From positions 2,544,001-2,608,000 of the forward strand of contig NZ_WIXO01000001.1 of NCBI RefSeq assembly GCF_009709575.1: DNA of 64,000 nt, given 5' to 3'. Below are positions 42,344-50,648 of this stretch, piece by piece. Made by a program: the position numbers and the translations under genes. The notes below the pieces were generated by a model, which worked only from the letters and a program-made list of their open reading frames with translations, had not been told where the DNA came from and did no database searches. Within the stretch, counting starts at the first letter, position 1; every line of letters begins with the position of its first letter. Source of the DNA: Streptomyces taklimakanensis. Lineage in GTDB: Bacteria; Actinomycetota; Actinomycetes; Streptomycetales; Streptomycetaceae.

Positions 42344-43902
42344 GGGAGGACCTCCGGGGCGGGATCAGAGTGGTGATCGTTGGTGTCGTGGGGGGTTGGG
42401 GGGTTACCGCGAGGGTTCTCGCGGAGCGGGTGGGAGTGGGGTCGGGTGGGGGAGTGGGGGTGAGAGGTCTCGGACGGCGGTGTTCCGGCCGTACCGCCAT
42501 CGTCGGGGCGCTCGCCGGGCCCGTCGAGACGGCTCGCGCCGTCCGGAGCACGCGCACCGCCGTCGGTGCCCCTTCCGGGGGCCTCCACGCCCCCCCGCGC
42601 ACCGTCGGTCCCGTCGGTCCCGTCGCCGCCGGTCTCCTCGGCGTCGTCGGCACCGTCGATCCCGTCGGCGTCGTCCTCGTACTCCGTCGGCTCGCGCAGG
42701 GCGCCGCTGAGCCGGTTCCTCTCGCGCCGACCGGCCTCGGCCCTCTCCCGCGCGCTGGCCGCCTCCGGCAGGCGCAGGGTGAAGGTGGAGCCCTGCCCCT
42801 CGGCGCTCCACACGGTGACCTCGCCACCGTGCGAGGCGGCCACGTGTTTGACGATGGCCAGGCCCAGACCGGTGCCGCCGGTGGCCCGGGAACGGGCCGG
42901 ATCGACACGGTAGAAGCGCTCGAAGATCCGCTCCTTGTCCTTGTCGGAGATGCCGATGCCCTGGTCCGTCACCGCGATCTCGATCATGTCCCCGCCCGGT
43001 GCGGCGACCCGCCGTCCCGAGATGCCCACCCGGGTGCGGGCCGGGGAGTAGTTCACGGCGTTCTCGACGAGGTTGCCCAGGGCCGCCGCGAGCTGACCGC
43101 GGTTGCCCCACACGTGCAGGTCCGCGGTGCCGCCGGTGGCCATGGTGATCTGCTTGGTGCCCGCCGCCTGGCGACAGCGGTCGATGGCCTCGGCCACCAG
43201 CTCGTCCACCCGGACCGGCTCGGAGTCCTCCAGCGGGTTGTCGTTCTGCACCCGGGAGAGGTCGATCAGCTCCTGGACGAGGTTGGTCAGCCGGGTCGCC
43301 TCGTTCTGCATGCGGCCGGCGAAGCGCTCCACCGCCTCGGGATCGTCGGAGGCGTCCATCACCGCCTCCGACAGCAGCGACAGCGCGCCGACCGGGGTCT
43401 TCAGCTCGTGGCTGACGTTCGCCACGAAGTCGCGGCGGACCGCTTCGATGCGGCGGGCCTCGGTCAGGTCCTCCACCAGCAGCAGCACCAGCCGCGAGCC
43501 CAACGGCGCCACTCTCGCGGAGACGGCCAGCGCCTCGCCCCGTCCGGTGCCGCGGCGCGGCAGATCCAGCTCCACCTGGCGGATCTCACCGTCCCGGCGG
43601 GTGTCGCGGGCCATCTTGAGCATCGGCTCCACCGCCAGCTTCCCGCCGCGCACCAGCCCGAGGGCGTACGCGGCCGAGCTGGCCTTGACCACCGCGTCGG
43701 CCTCGTCGAGCACCACGGCGGACGACCGGAGCACGGACAGTACGGTGTCCACACCGGGTGGCAGCACGGCCTCGGTGTGCAGCGAACTACGCGTGGGACG
43801 GGTCTGCTCGCGCTCGCTCCAGCGGAACGCCAGCATGGCGATCACGCCGGTGCACACCCCGGCGATCGCTGCCGCTGCGGCGACCGCCGCGTTCACGTCC
43901 AT
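42340..43902 (-). CDS. phoR: Phosphate sensor histidine kinase PhoR
   Basis: 520 aa. One N-terminal membrane helix (about 7-27), PAS-like domain (about 50-150), phospho-acceptor His165 in 'FVANVSHELKTP', N-box 'NLVENAVNYSP', G1 'DQGIGIS' and G2 'GTGLGLAIVKH'. The kinase core ends near residue 385. A ~130-residue Asp/Gly/Thr/Pro-rich tail follows that is unusually long for the family. Translationally coupled to phoP, and divergent from phoU with a PHO box between. Confidence 0.94.
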   Translation of the reverse strand: MDVNAAVAAAAAIAGVCTGVIAMLAFRWSEREQTRPTRSSLHTEAVLPPGVDTVLSVLRSSAVVLDEADAVVKASSAAYALGLVRGGKLAVEPMLKMARDTRRDGEIRQVELDLPRRGTGRGEALAVSARVAPLGSRLVLLLVEDLTEARRIEAVRRDFVANVSHELKTPVGALSLLSEAVMDASDDPEAVERFAGRMQNEATRLTNLVQELIDLSRVQNDNPLEDSEPVRVDELVAEAIDRCRQAAGTKQITMATGGTADLHVWGNRGQLAAALGNLVENAVNYSPARTRVGISGRRVAAPGGDMIEIAVTDQGIGISDKDKERIFERFYRVDPARSRATGGTGLGLAIVKHVAASHGGEVTVWSAEGQGSTFTLRLPEAASARERAEAGRRERNRLSGALREPTEYEDDADGIDGADDAEETGGDGTDGTDGARGGVEAPGRGTDGGARAPDGASRLDGPGERPDDGGTAGTPPSETSHPHSPTRPHSHPLRENPRGNPPTPHDTNDHHSDPAPEVLP

Positions 43903-43975
43903 GCGTCCAGGTTATGCGGGCTGTGGAAGGTGCCCACAGCCGTTCGAGGACCTGCTCGAACAGACGTCTCCGAGA

Positions 43976-44008
43976 GTTCACGTCGGTGTCGGTGGCGGTT
44001 CACTTGGG
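43976..44008. promoter_or_regulatory. Predicted PHO box between phoR and phoU
   Basis: Three contiguous 11-bp direct repeat units: GTTCACGTCGG (43976), TGTCGGTGGCG (43987) and GTTCACTTGGG (43998). The two GTTCAC cores are exactly 22 bp apart, as required for PhoP dimers on one DNA face. Well placed to drive phoRP and phoU divergently. Confidence 0.8.
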
Positions 44009-44126
44009 ATGGCGGAACCGGACGTGTTTCGGACGGAGCGTGGGAGCGTAGGGGAGAACGGGGGCCCGCGCGTCGCGCGAAGGGCCCGCGGCCCCCGACG
44101 AACGTCATGCGAGGGGAAGGACTGTC

Positions 44127-44858
44127 ATGCGGGACGCGTACCACGAGGAGCTGGACTCCATCGGCGACAGCCTGGTCGAGATGGCCCGGCTCGTCGGCTC
44201 CGCGATCGGCCGCGCCACCACGGCGATGCTGGACGCGGACCTCAATCTCGCCGAGAGCGTCATCGCCGCGGACGAGAAGGTGGACAACCTCCAGCGCGAC
44301 CTGGAGACCCGGGCCATAAACCTGCTGGCCCGGCAGCAGCCGGTCGCCACCGACCTGCGGATCGTCGTCACCTCGCTGCGGATGAGCGCCGACCTGGAGC
44401 GCTCCGGCGACCTGGCGCAGCACGTCGCCAAGGTGGCCCGGCTGCGCTACCCCCAGTCGGCGGTGCCCCACGACCTCCACGCGACCATCCTGGAGATGGG
44501 CCAGCTCGCCCAGCGCCTGATGGCCAAGACGGGCGAGATCCTGATCACCAAGGACGTCGACCTGGCCCTCCAGCTGGAGCAGGACGACGACGCGATCGAC
44601 CTCCTCCACCGCACCCTCTTCCAGCACCTGATGGACGACCGCTGGAAGCACGGCATCGAGACGGCCGTGGACGTCACCCTGCTGGGCCGCTACTACGAGC
44701 GCTTCGCCGACCACGCGGTCTCGGTGGCCCGCCGCGTCGTCTACCTCGTCACCGGCGACTACGCGGACGAGGTGGATCCGGCCACCGCCGCAGCCGCGGC
44801 GGCCGAGTCGGCCGCGGCCGACTCGGAGCAGGGTGCCACCACCGCCGAGGGCGCCTGA
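44127..44858 (+). CDS. phoU: Phosphate-signalling regulator PhoU
   Basis: 243 aa, two repeats of a three-helix bundle: 'YHEELDSIGDSLVEMARLVG' with metal-site 'ESVIAADEKVD', and 'ALQLEQDDDAIDLLHRTLF' in the second half; C-terminal 'ERFADHAVSVARRVVYL'. PhoU damps PhoR when phosphate is plentiful and links to the Pst transporter. AGGGGAAGG site. Followed by mtpA. Confidence 0.95.
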   Translation: MRDAYHEELDSIGDSLVEMARLVGSAIGRATTAMLDADLNLAESVIAADEKVDNLQRDLETRAINLLARQQPVATDLRIVVTSLRMSADLERSGDLAQHVAKVARLRYPQSAVPHDLHATILEMGQLAQRLMAKTGEILITKDVDLALQLEQDDDAIDLLHRTLFQHLMDDRWKHGIETAVDVTLLGRYYERFADHAVSVARRVVYLVTGDYADEVDPATAAAAAAESAAADSEQGATTAEGA

Positions 44859-45059
44859 CGCCGGGCGTCCCGGCTCCCCTCGTTCGCGGACGGGGGCGCG
44901 CGGCCGCCTCGGGAACACCCCGGCCCGGGTCGGCGTGCCCCCGAGCCCGCGGTCGCGCGGCACGTGCCACCGCGCGCCGTTGACGCGCTCGGCGGCGGAG
45001 GACGTCAATGGGTGGCGAGGCGAGCCGGCGGACGGCCGGCGAGACACGGAGGAGGACTC

Positions 45060-45206
45060 ATGGCGGACTTCCCGACTCCCCCCGCGACGACCGGAATCCG
45101 AGGCGAGCGTCCCTCCCCGCCCCTGCCCGGGGCGTGCGGCTGCGGCTCGGGGTGCTCGTGCGGGTGCCAGTCCGGTGGTAGCTGCCGGTGCGGCGGCAGC
45201 TGCTGA
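45060..45206 (+). CDS. mtpA: Metallothionein-like Cys-rich peptide
   Basis: 48 aa from ATG 45060 with a strong GGAGGAGG site. Eight cysteines are all in the last 23 residues (26, 28, 32, 34, 36, 42, 44, 48), in C-x-C and C-x3-C spacing with Gly/Ser between, i.e. a metal-thiolate cluster; the first 25 residues are Pro-rich. Small metallothionein-like genes (mtpA) lie next to phoU in other Streptomyces and belong to the PHO regulon, which fits this position. Longer in-frame starts to 44964 lack ribosome sites. Confidence 0.82.
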   Translation: MADFPTPPATTGIRGERPSPPLPGACGCGSGCSCGCQSGGSCRCGGSC

Positions 45207-45233
45207 ACCGCCGGAGAACGCACGGGACGGCGT

Positions 45234-45261
45234 GGGGCCCGGCCGGTGTCGGCCGGGCCCC
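45234..45261. terminator. Bidirectional terminator after mtpA
   Basis: 12-bp perfect stem GGGGCCCGGCCG/CGGCCGGGCCCC with GTGT loop, between the convergent mtpA and sugar-binding lipoprotein genes. Confidence 0.8.
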
Positions 45262-45275
45262 GCGCCGTGCCACCG

Positions 45276-46559
45276 TCACCGAGCGGCCGCGTCCTCCTTC
45301 TCGGCCGTGTCCTGGAGCGCGCCGAGCACGCTCTTCGGGTCGCCGTCGGTCAGCACGGCCTGTCCGATGCGCTCCTTGATCCTCTCGCCGACCGCGTTCC
45401 AGGAGACCTTGTGGCTCGGATGGAACTCGGCCGCCCCGAGCCGGTCCAGGAACGGCCGCATCCGCGCGTTCCCCTCGTCGCGCGCCATCCGCTCCGTCGC
45501 CGAGACGGTGACGGGCAGCGTGTTGTGACGGACGGCGAACCGGTGGTGGTTCTCCTCCGCGTAGACGTGGTCGAGGAACGCCCCCACCACGTCGCCGTTC
45601 CCCTCCTTGCGGAACGCGAGCATCCAGTGGGCCGATCCCATGGTCGTCCGTGACAGGTCCGTCCGCCCCGGCACCGGCGCCGTCCCGTACGCCAGGCCCG
45701 CGGCGTCGGCCTGCAGCATCAGCGACAGGTTGCCGTTGAGCATGCCGACCTTCCCCTTCGCGAACAGGTCCGACAGGGCCCGACGACTGGTGAGGGCGGG
45801 GCTGGTGGTGGTCAGGCCCCGACCGACCAGCTCCTTCCGGAGCCAGCTCATGGTCTGGACGTTCTCCGGCGCGTCGATGGCGTACATGCCGTTCTCCCCG
45901 GTGAAGCCGCCGCCGTTGCCGAGCATCCACGTCATGGCCTCGACATGCGCGTCCTCGGGGCCCATCGCGAGGCCGTAGGGGACGTCGACGCCCACGGCCC
46001 TGAGCGCGAGGGCACAGTCCTTCAGCTCCTCCCAGGTGCGCGGCGGTCGCTCCGGGTCCAGGCCGGCCGTGGCGAACAGGTCCCTGTTGTAGAAGAGGAG
46101 CTGGAGGTTGGCGACGAACGGCAGCGCGTACTGCACCCGGCGCAGCTCCCCCGCCGAGGCGAGTGCCGGCACGAAGTCGGCCTGCACCGGGATGGACAGC
46201 ACCTCGTTGGTCACGTGGAGCCGGCCCGCGGCCGCGTGGCCGGCGAACGAGGTGATCTGCGCGATGTCCGGCGGCTCCCCCTTGTCGACCAGTTCCGCCA
46301 CCTTCCGCTCGGCCACCCTGGCGGAGTGGGTGATCACCTTCACCTCGACGTCCGGGCGCTTCTTCCGGAAGGAGGCGACCACCTCGTCCCAGTACGCCTG
46401 GGTGGAGGTGCCCCTCTCGGTGCCTCCGTAGTCGGTCGCGATCATCGTCAGGGTGTGGCCGTCGGAACGGGCCGTCCCGCTGTCCCCGCATCCTGTCGCC
46501 GTCCATGCGATGGATCCGGCCATCCCTGTCGTCAGGGCCAGGAACCGTCTTCGTCGCAT
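45276..46559 (-). CDS. ABC-transporter sugar-binding lipoprotein
   Basis: 427 aa. N-terminal 'MRRRRFLALTTGMAGS' suggests export with a twin-arginine-like basic start; lipobox 'TATGC' with Cys24. Then a family-1 solute-binding fold: 'TSTQAYWDEVVASFRKKRPDVEVKV', 'LPFVANLQLLFYNRDLF', 'RTWEELKDC', 'WMLAFRKEGN'. No permease or ATPase genes flank it here, so it either works with permeases elsewhere and MsiK, or is an orphan sensor. Start 46559 has GAGGGGTGG upstream; the frame continues to 46955 without conserved residues. Confidence 0.88.
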   Translation of the reverse strand: MRRRRFLALTTGMAGSIAWTATGCGDSGTARSDGHTLTMIATDYGGTERGTSTQAYWDEVVASFRKKRPDVEVKVITHSARVAERKVAELVDKGEPPDIAQITSFAGHAAAGRLHVTNEVLSIPVQADFVPALASAGELRRVQYALPFVANLQLLFYNRDLFATAGLDPERPPRTWEELKDCALALRAVGVDVPYGLAMGPEDAHVEAMTWMLGNGGGFTGENGMYAIDAPENVQTMSWLRKELVGRGLTTTSPALTSRRALSDLFAKGKVGMLNGNLSLMLQADAAGLAYGTAPVPGRTDLSRTTMGSAHWMLAFRKEGNGDVVGAFLDHVYAEENHHRFAVRHNTLPVTVSATERMARDEGNARMRPFLDRLGAAEFHPSHKVSWNAVGERIKERIGQAVLTDGDPKSVLGALQDTAEKEDAAAR

Positions 46560-46879
46560 CGTGCCACCCCTCAGCTGAACCGGTACTGCTCCCACGTCGG
46601 CATCCTCGGGAGCGCTGAACCGGGAACCCGGCCGGAGACCGAGGCATAGCGCCCTCGGGGAGCCTTCACAGGCTGGCTGAAAGTTAACGATCACTGGACG
46701 CTCCGACCACCCCGATGGGCGGACCGATACACAAACGAGTCCAACGAGCCCAACGTCCGGATGCCGGACGAAAGGCCGGAAGATCGCGTGTACACGCCAA
46801 TAGGGGCCTGTCGTCCGCGGCGTCCGTCTCCTCCCCCGTCCGCCGCCCGACCCGCGTCCGACGTGTCGGCCGACAGCGG
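46560..46879. other. Upstream region of the sugar-binding lipoprotein gene
   Basis: No gene seen. An AT-rich element GTTAAC with flanks CGTTAACTTTC (minus strand, near 46683-46693) is a possible operator or part of the promoter. The frames present are antisense artefacts. Confidence 0.35.
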
Positions 46880-46912
46880 TGTGGCGCGGCGGCCACAGGC
46901 CGTCGCGCCACA
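46880..46912 (-). terminator. Terminator after the xylanase gene
   Basis: 15-bp stem (46880-46894 with 46898-46912, one G-T pair, 3-base loop), about 75 bp past the xylanase stop. Confidence 0.65.
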
Positions 46913-46985
46913 GGTGCGGTGTTTTTTCCAGCGGTCGAGGGTCGGTTCGCGCCACCGGGGTCCGGCGGGCGGGCCCCTCGTCCGC

Positions 46986-47672
46986 TCAGCTCACCGTGAT
47001 GTTGGAGTTCCCGCTGCTCTGGTAGCCCTCGGTCGCCATGATCATGTAGTAGCTGAAGTTGCCCAGCCGCATGCCGTAGCGGGACCACGCGTCGAAGTGG
47101 TTGCCGGTGGTGATGGTTCCGCCCGTCCGCTTCGACTGCCGGACGCTCCAGTACTGGTTGAAGGTCCTGGTGCCCTCGACGGAAGGAGCGTTGTACCGCG
47201 TCGTCTGGTAGACGTCGTAGGTGCCGCCGTCGCTGGTGACCGTGCCCTTGTACGTCCCCGTGGGCCGGTAGGTGCCCCAACTGTCGACGATGTAGTACTC
47301 CACGAGCGGGTTCGACGTCCATCCGTAGAGGCACAGGTATCCGTTGCCGGACGGGTTGAAGCTGCCCGAGTAGCGCACGGTCCGGCGTCCGCCGTTGCTC
47401 CAGCCCTTGCCGATGACGAAGTTGCCGGTGTTGCGCCAGGAGGTGCTGTAGTTGCCGCCGGATCCCAAGGTCGCGGAGACCGTCCCGGGGGCGTCGGTCC
47501 AGAACGAGTAGAAGTAGCCGCTGTGGGTGCCGGTCTGGTTCGAGGTGATGGTCTGGGCGTGGGCGGTGCCGGGCAGTATCAGCCCGGACGCCGCGCCCAG
47601 CGCCAGGGCGCCGGCACCGCCGATGATGCTCCGGCGGCTGATCGGGCGGGCGGGGGCGTTGTCCTCGTGCAT
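46986..47672 (-). CDS. xlnC: Secreted GH11 endo-1,4-beta-xylanase (XlnC-like)
   Basis: 228 aa. Tat signal peptide '[19 protein letters not shown]' ending AHA (about 39), then a single GH11 beta-jelly-roll. Catalytic nucleophile Glu125 in '[13 protein letters not shown]' and acid/base Glu215 in '[10 protein letters not shown]'. There is no carbohydrate-binding module, matching the Tat-exported XlnC of Streptomyces rather than XlnB. Cuts xylan to xylo-oligosaccharides. GAGGAGGAAG site before ATG 47672. Next to a sugar-binding lipoprotein gene on the same strand. Confidence 0.93.
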   Translation of the reverse strand: MHEDNAPARPISRRSIIGGAGALALGAASGLILPGTAHAQTITSNQTGTHSGYFYSFWTDAPGTVSATLGSGGNYSTSWRNTGNFVIGKGWSNGGRRTVRYSGSFNPSGNGYLCLYGWTSNPLVEYYIVDSWGTYRPTGTYKGTVTSDGGTYDVYQTTRYNAPSVEGTRTFNQYWSVRQSKRTGGTITTGNHFDAWSRYGMRLGNFSYYMIMATEGYQSSGNSNITVS

Positions 47673-47888
47673 GCTTCCTCCTCGTGGGGGTTGGCGGGAA
47701 GCCAGGCGCGTGACACGGCCCGGTGGGCCTGTCGGTGGCCAGGGGACGCCGACCGCGCGTCGGCGTCGTGCGACGCGGTGGGACTTGGCCGGTCGCCATG
47801 CGATCGACGACCGAAAGCCCAGGTCACAGCGGGTGACCCGGATCGACAGTGGTTGGGGCCTGTCGATGCCGACAGGTTGGCCTGACCC

Positions 47889-47932
47889 CGTCAAGTTGTC
47901 AACGGTTTCCGCAAAAGTTACGGAAGCTTCGC
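47889..47932 (-). promoter_or_regulatory. Candidate xylanase control region
   Basis: Two TTGAC boxes in tandem on the minus strand (complements of 47897-47902 and 47889-47894) and, next to them, inverted GGTTTCCG/CGGAAGC-type elements around an AAAAG core (47904-47926). It lies about 220 bp before the xylanase start. A similar motif (CGAAACTTCCGG) recurs near 48056-48067. No -10 box was settled, so this is tentative. Confidence 0.35.
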
Positions 47933-48254
47933 CCTCGGCGGGGGTCCCGTCTTGGGGAGCAAAGCCACTGGTCAGCGAGTCAGCGAGGTGGATCGAACCT
48001 GGATCCATCCACGGGTGGCCGACCATCGGAGACAAACTTCCGAGTTCACATCACCGAAACTTCCGGAAGCGTTCCGGACGACACGCCCCAGCCCACACCC
48101 CATGGCGGACGACCACGGAACGGCCCCCGCCCGGCGGGGACGGACGGTGGCACACGACGGAAAGCTCCGGAACCCACCCGGAGACGGACACGACGGCCCG
48201 AACCGCCGGCGGTCGCGACGGCGACCAAGGGCGCCCATCAGGCCGGAAATGTGG

Positions 48255-48283
48255 TGGACATGGCAATCGCGTCATTCTAATGT
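48255..48283 (+). promoter_or_regulatory. Candidate promoter for the SapA-like gene
   Basis: TGGACA (48255-48260), 17-bp spacer, TAATGT (48278-48283). Transcription would start near 48290, leaving a leader of about 65 bases. The rest of the 47673-48354 gap shows no gene. Confidence 0.5.
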
Positions 48284-48354
48284 GAGCGGGCGTCTTCACA
48301 GGGCACAAAACCAATTGCGCGCGCCTTTTGGGGCGTCGACGAAAAGGGGGAGAA

Positions 48355-48744
48355 ATGAAGAAGTTCAAGGGGCTCCGGAGCTTGGGAATGGGCGCCGCTG
48401 TGGCCACTCTGGCCGCTTCGACGCTGTTCGCGGGGGCGGGAACGGCCCAGGCCGCCTCCGTGTGCCCTGGGTCTCGAATCGACCGAATATCCCTCGACAC
48501 CGGCTGGGTCGACCTCTATTACAGCAACGGGGAAAACTGCGTCGTAACCACTTCTCGGACACCCGGTGTTCGGTTGCACATGAGTGCGTGGCTGGAAGTG
48601 CTCGGGGGAACCAAGGTGTCGGACACGGGGTACTACTCCTACTACGCCGGTCCCGTGAGCCTTTACGCCGCTGGGACGTGCGTGCGGTTCGGCGGCCACG
48701 TGGGGGTCACCGGCGATAATTCCGACTGGGGTCACTGCGGCTGA
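48355..48744 (+). CDS. Spore-associated protein A-like secreted protein
   Basis: 129 aa. Signal peptide 1-34 ('MKKFKGLRSLGMGAAV', cleavage after AQAA). Mature ~95 residues, Tyr/Gly-rich and beta, with three Cys and the SapA-like blocks 'VDLYYSNGENCVVTTSRTPG', 'YYSYYAGPVSLYAAGTCVRFGG'. SapA proteins are found on aerial mycelium and spores; the function is not known. AAAGGGGGAG site before ATG 48355. Confidence 0.78.
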   Translation: MKKFKGLRSLGMGAAVATLAASTLFAGAGTAQAASVCPGSRIDRISLDTGWVDLYYSNGENCVVTTSRTPGVRLHMSAWLEVLGGTKVSDTGYYSYYAGPVSLYAAGTCVRFGGHVGVTGDNSDWGHCG

Positions 48745-48891
48745 TCACCGCCGGATCGGGGCCGGCCGGTCGGGAGCGGGTCAGCGAGGCCGCGGCCGCC
48801 GGTCTCCGGAGCGGGCTGTGCCGTGCGGAGAAATGCCAGGGCAGCGCCCGACACGGCTCGGGGCGGCTCCAGCGCGCAGCAGCACGGCGAC

Positions 48892-48930
48892 GAGCCCCCT
48901 GCCGGCGGAAAAACCGCCGGCAGGGGGCTC
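48892..48930. terminator. Terminator, second copy of the gpmA terminator
   Basis: Perfect 17-bp stem (48892-48908 with 48914-48930) with an AAAAA loop. Closely similar to the hairpin at 50595-50633 that follows gpmA, including flanking bases. Confidence 0.8.
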
Positions 48931-48985
48931 GTTCGTGCCGTACGGCTACTTCTTGCCCTGGATCTTGCCGGGGGTCTTGGTGAGC
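48931..48985 (-). pseudogene. Remnant of a gpmA-like 3' end
   Basis: Reading the minus strand, the last codons are ...GKIQGKK-stop, against ...VKNQGKK-stop in intact gpmA, in the same position relative to the duplicated terminator. Homology fades within about 20 codons. It has no start and no catalytic part. Confidence 0.55.
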
Positions 48986-49513
48986 TGGGTTTTTTCAGGT
49001 CAGGAGTGGTGGGTTGGTACGCCTGGTGGTCGTCGTTGGTCATCGTTGGCCACTGTCGAGCGGCCTTGGACAGCCCAGGGACGGCCCAGCTTCGCCCAGT
49101 GCGGAGCCTGGTTCGGCTGACGGCCGGCACCTTCGTCGCGGGCTGTCTCAGCCCCAGCCGACGAAAGCCCGCCACGGCGGCGCGTCAGTCGACCGACCAG
49201 GCGCGCGTATGCCTCGCTGCACCCCCACCGGCCTCAGCCACGCTATCGGTGCCGTCTATCGAAGCAAGCCGCGACGGTCGGCCCGTGAAGGCGACTCGGG
49301 GGCGTCCACCCTCAAAACCCTCAGCTTGGGAAGTTGCGATCAATTGCGGCTGGTTCGGTGGCCGAGCTGGGCGAACGGTAGTGATGCCGCCTCGCCGGGC
49401 TCGGTGCTTTCACCGTGGCTCCCTGTTGTTCCCCGCTCGTTCCGGTGCGCTTGTGGTACGCCCTTTCGAAGGCGCGTCGGCGGGGTGTCCGTGCCTCGTG
49501 CCATGATCCTCGG
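48986..49513. other. Region without a recognised gene
   Basis: About 530 bp of lower coding character, with short repeats of the GTCGTCGTTGGTCATCGTTGG kind near 49027. Frames on both strands lack ribosome sites and familiar features. It may be the debris of a lost insertion, as it lies between the two gpmA 3' ends. Confidence 0.4.
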
Positions 49514-50236
49514 GTGCTGCAGATCCCAGGATACGAAGGCGGCCCTTTGATCGAGGGGAGCACCTATCTGGACGACCCCTTGTTCTGGCCGGTGCACCTC
49601 GGTACCTGCTTGCGTGGCGAAGACGCGCAACGGGCTGCGTTCGGTGCGGACTGGGACGCGGCCATGGAGCTGTACCGTGCACTGTCCGCCAACCATGAGT
49701 GGCCGGTGCTCAACGTGCCCCTGCGTTCGGGCCACACCATCTACGTCGTCTACCGCAACTTCGACGGAGACCGAGGGGTGGACTACCTGATACATCACCC
49801 GGCTTGGCCCACGGCGGAAACCCTCGCAGTGGACGATGGCCACTTCATGGGGCCCGGCACGGCCTGGCCGGAACTGCTGTCCGCTGCTCGACAGCCGGCG
49901 CCAAAGGGAGTTGGCGATACCGACGCTCGCCTCCTGCTGCTCTTTCCAACCCTCGGTGATGCGCGGCTCCCCGACGACGCGGCTGTTCCCCTCACTGCCG
50001 CGCTTGCCGCTCTCACCTTGATTGAAGAGCCTGCCGAAGTAGCGGGGATGCTCCTGGAGGACCAGGGCCAGTGGGGGCCTGCCCACTGGAGGTTGGCGGA
50101 CGCCGTCTGGATCAACGACGGCGGGCACTCCTACCGAAACCCCTGCAACGCCTTCGCTCTGCCGGAGGGGCGCCTGAGGGAGATCAGTAACGCTTTGAAC
50201 GGCGAGGAGCGAAAGCCGAACCGGGTATCCGGCTGA
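49514..50236 (+). CDS. Conserved Streptomyces hypothetical protein
   Basis: 240 aa taken from GTG 49514 ('VLQIPGYEGGPLIEGSTYLDDPLFWPVHLGTCLRGEDAQ'-type start, recalled from other streptomycetes). Soluble, no signal or membrane helix. Internal motifs include 'PLRSGHTIYVVYRNFDGDRGVDYLIHHP' and 'LLEDQGQWGPAHWRLAD'. There is no ribosome site; a CATGAT hexamer (49502-49507) just upstream fits a leaderless message. It may be an immunity-type or SMI1/KNR4-like stand-alone protein, but that is a guess. Lies inside the segment flanked by gpmA 3'-end copies. Confidence 0.65.
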   Translation: MLQIPGYEGGPLIEGSTYLDDPLFWPVHLGTCLRGEDAQRAAFGADWDAAMELYRALSANHEWPVLNVPLRSGHTIYVVYRNFDGDRGVDYLIHHPAWPTAETLAVDDGHFMGPGTAWPELLSAARQPAPKGVGDTDARLLLLFPTLGDARLPDDAAVPLTAALAALTLIEEPAEVAGMLLEDQGQWGPAHWRLADAVWINDGGHSYRNPCNAFALPEGRLREISNALNGEERKPNRVSG

Positions 50237-50594
50237 AGCTCTGAGCTTGGGAACCACCGCGCGATCAAAACTCTTATCACGCCTCTGACCTGTACAGAAG
50301 CTCTCACAGCTCTCGCCATGGTGGCGTCTGGGGTGACCGCTGCCGACCGTTCCTCCCCGCCCGTTCTGGCACGCGTCTGGCACGTAGCCTCTGCCTGGAA
50401 GCGGCCACCCGTGGAAGGGTCCGGGCATGTGGGGATCATGGCGAACCTGGAAGTGATGTTGGGCTCTCTTGCCCGGGAAGACGGTGTCCACGATCAAGGG
50501 GAAGCTTCAGGTGGCCTTCCAGGTGAAGGCCGAGATCCTCACGAAGCCTCACTCATGACCGAGCACGGCCCAGCGACGGCCCAGAGGTGGCGAA
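50237..50594. other. Region without a recognised gene
   Basis: About 360 bp downstream of the hypothetical gene. One open frame on the plus strand runs into the gpmA terminator and has no start signals. Possibly recombination debris. Confidence 0.35.
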
Positions 50595-50633
50595 AAGCCC
50601 CCTACCGGCGGAGAATCCGCGGGCAGGGGGCTT
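50595..50633 (-). terminator. Terminator of gpmA
   Basis: 17-bp stem with two mismatches (50595-50611 with 50617-50633), 15 bp beyond the gpmA stop. Confidence 0.75.
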
Positions 50634-50648
50634 GTTCGTGCGGTCCTA

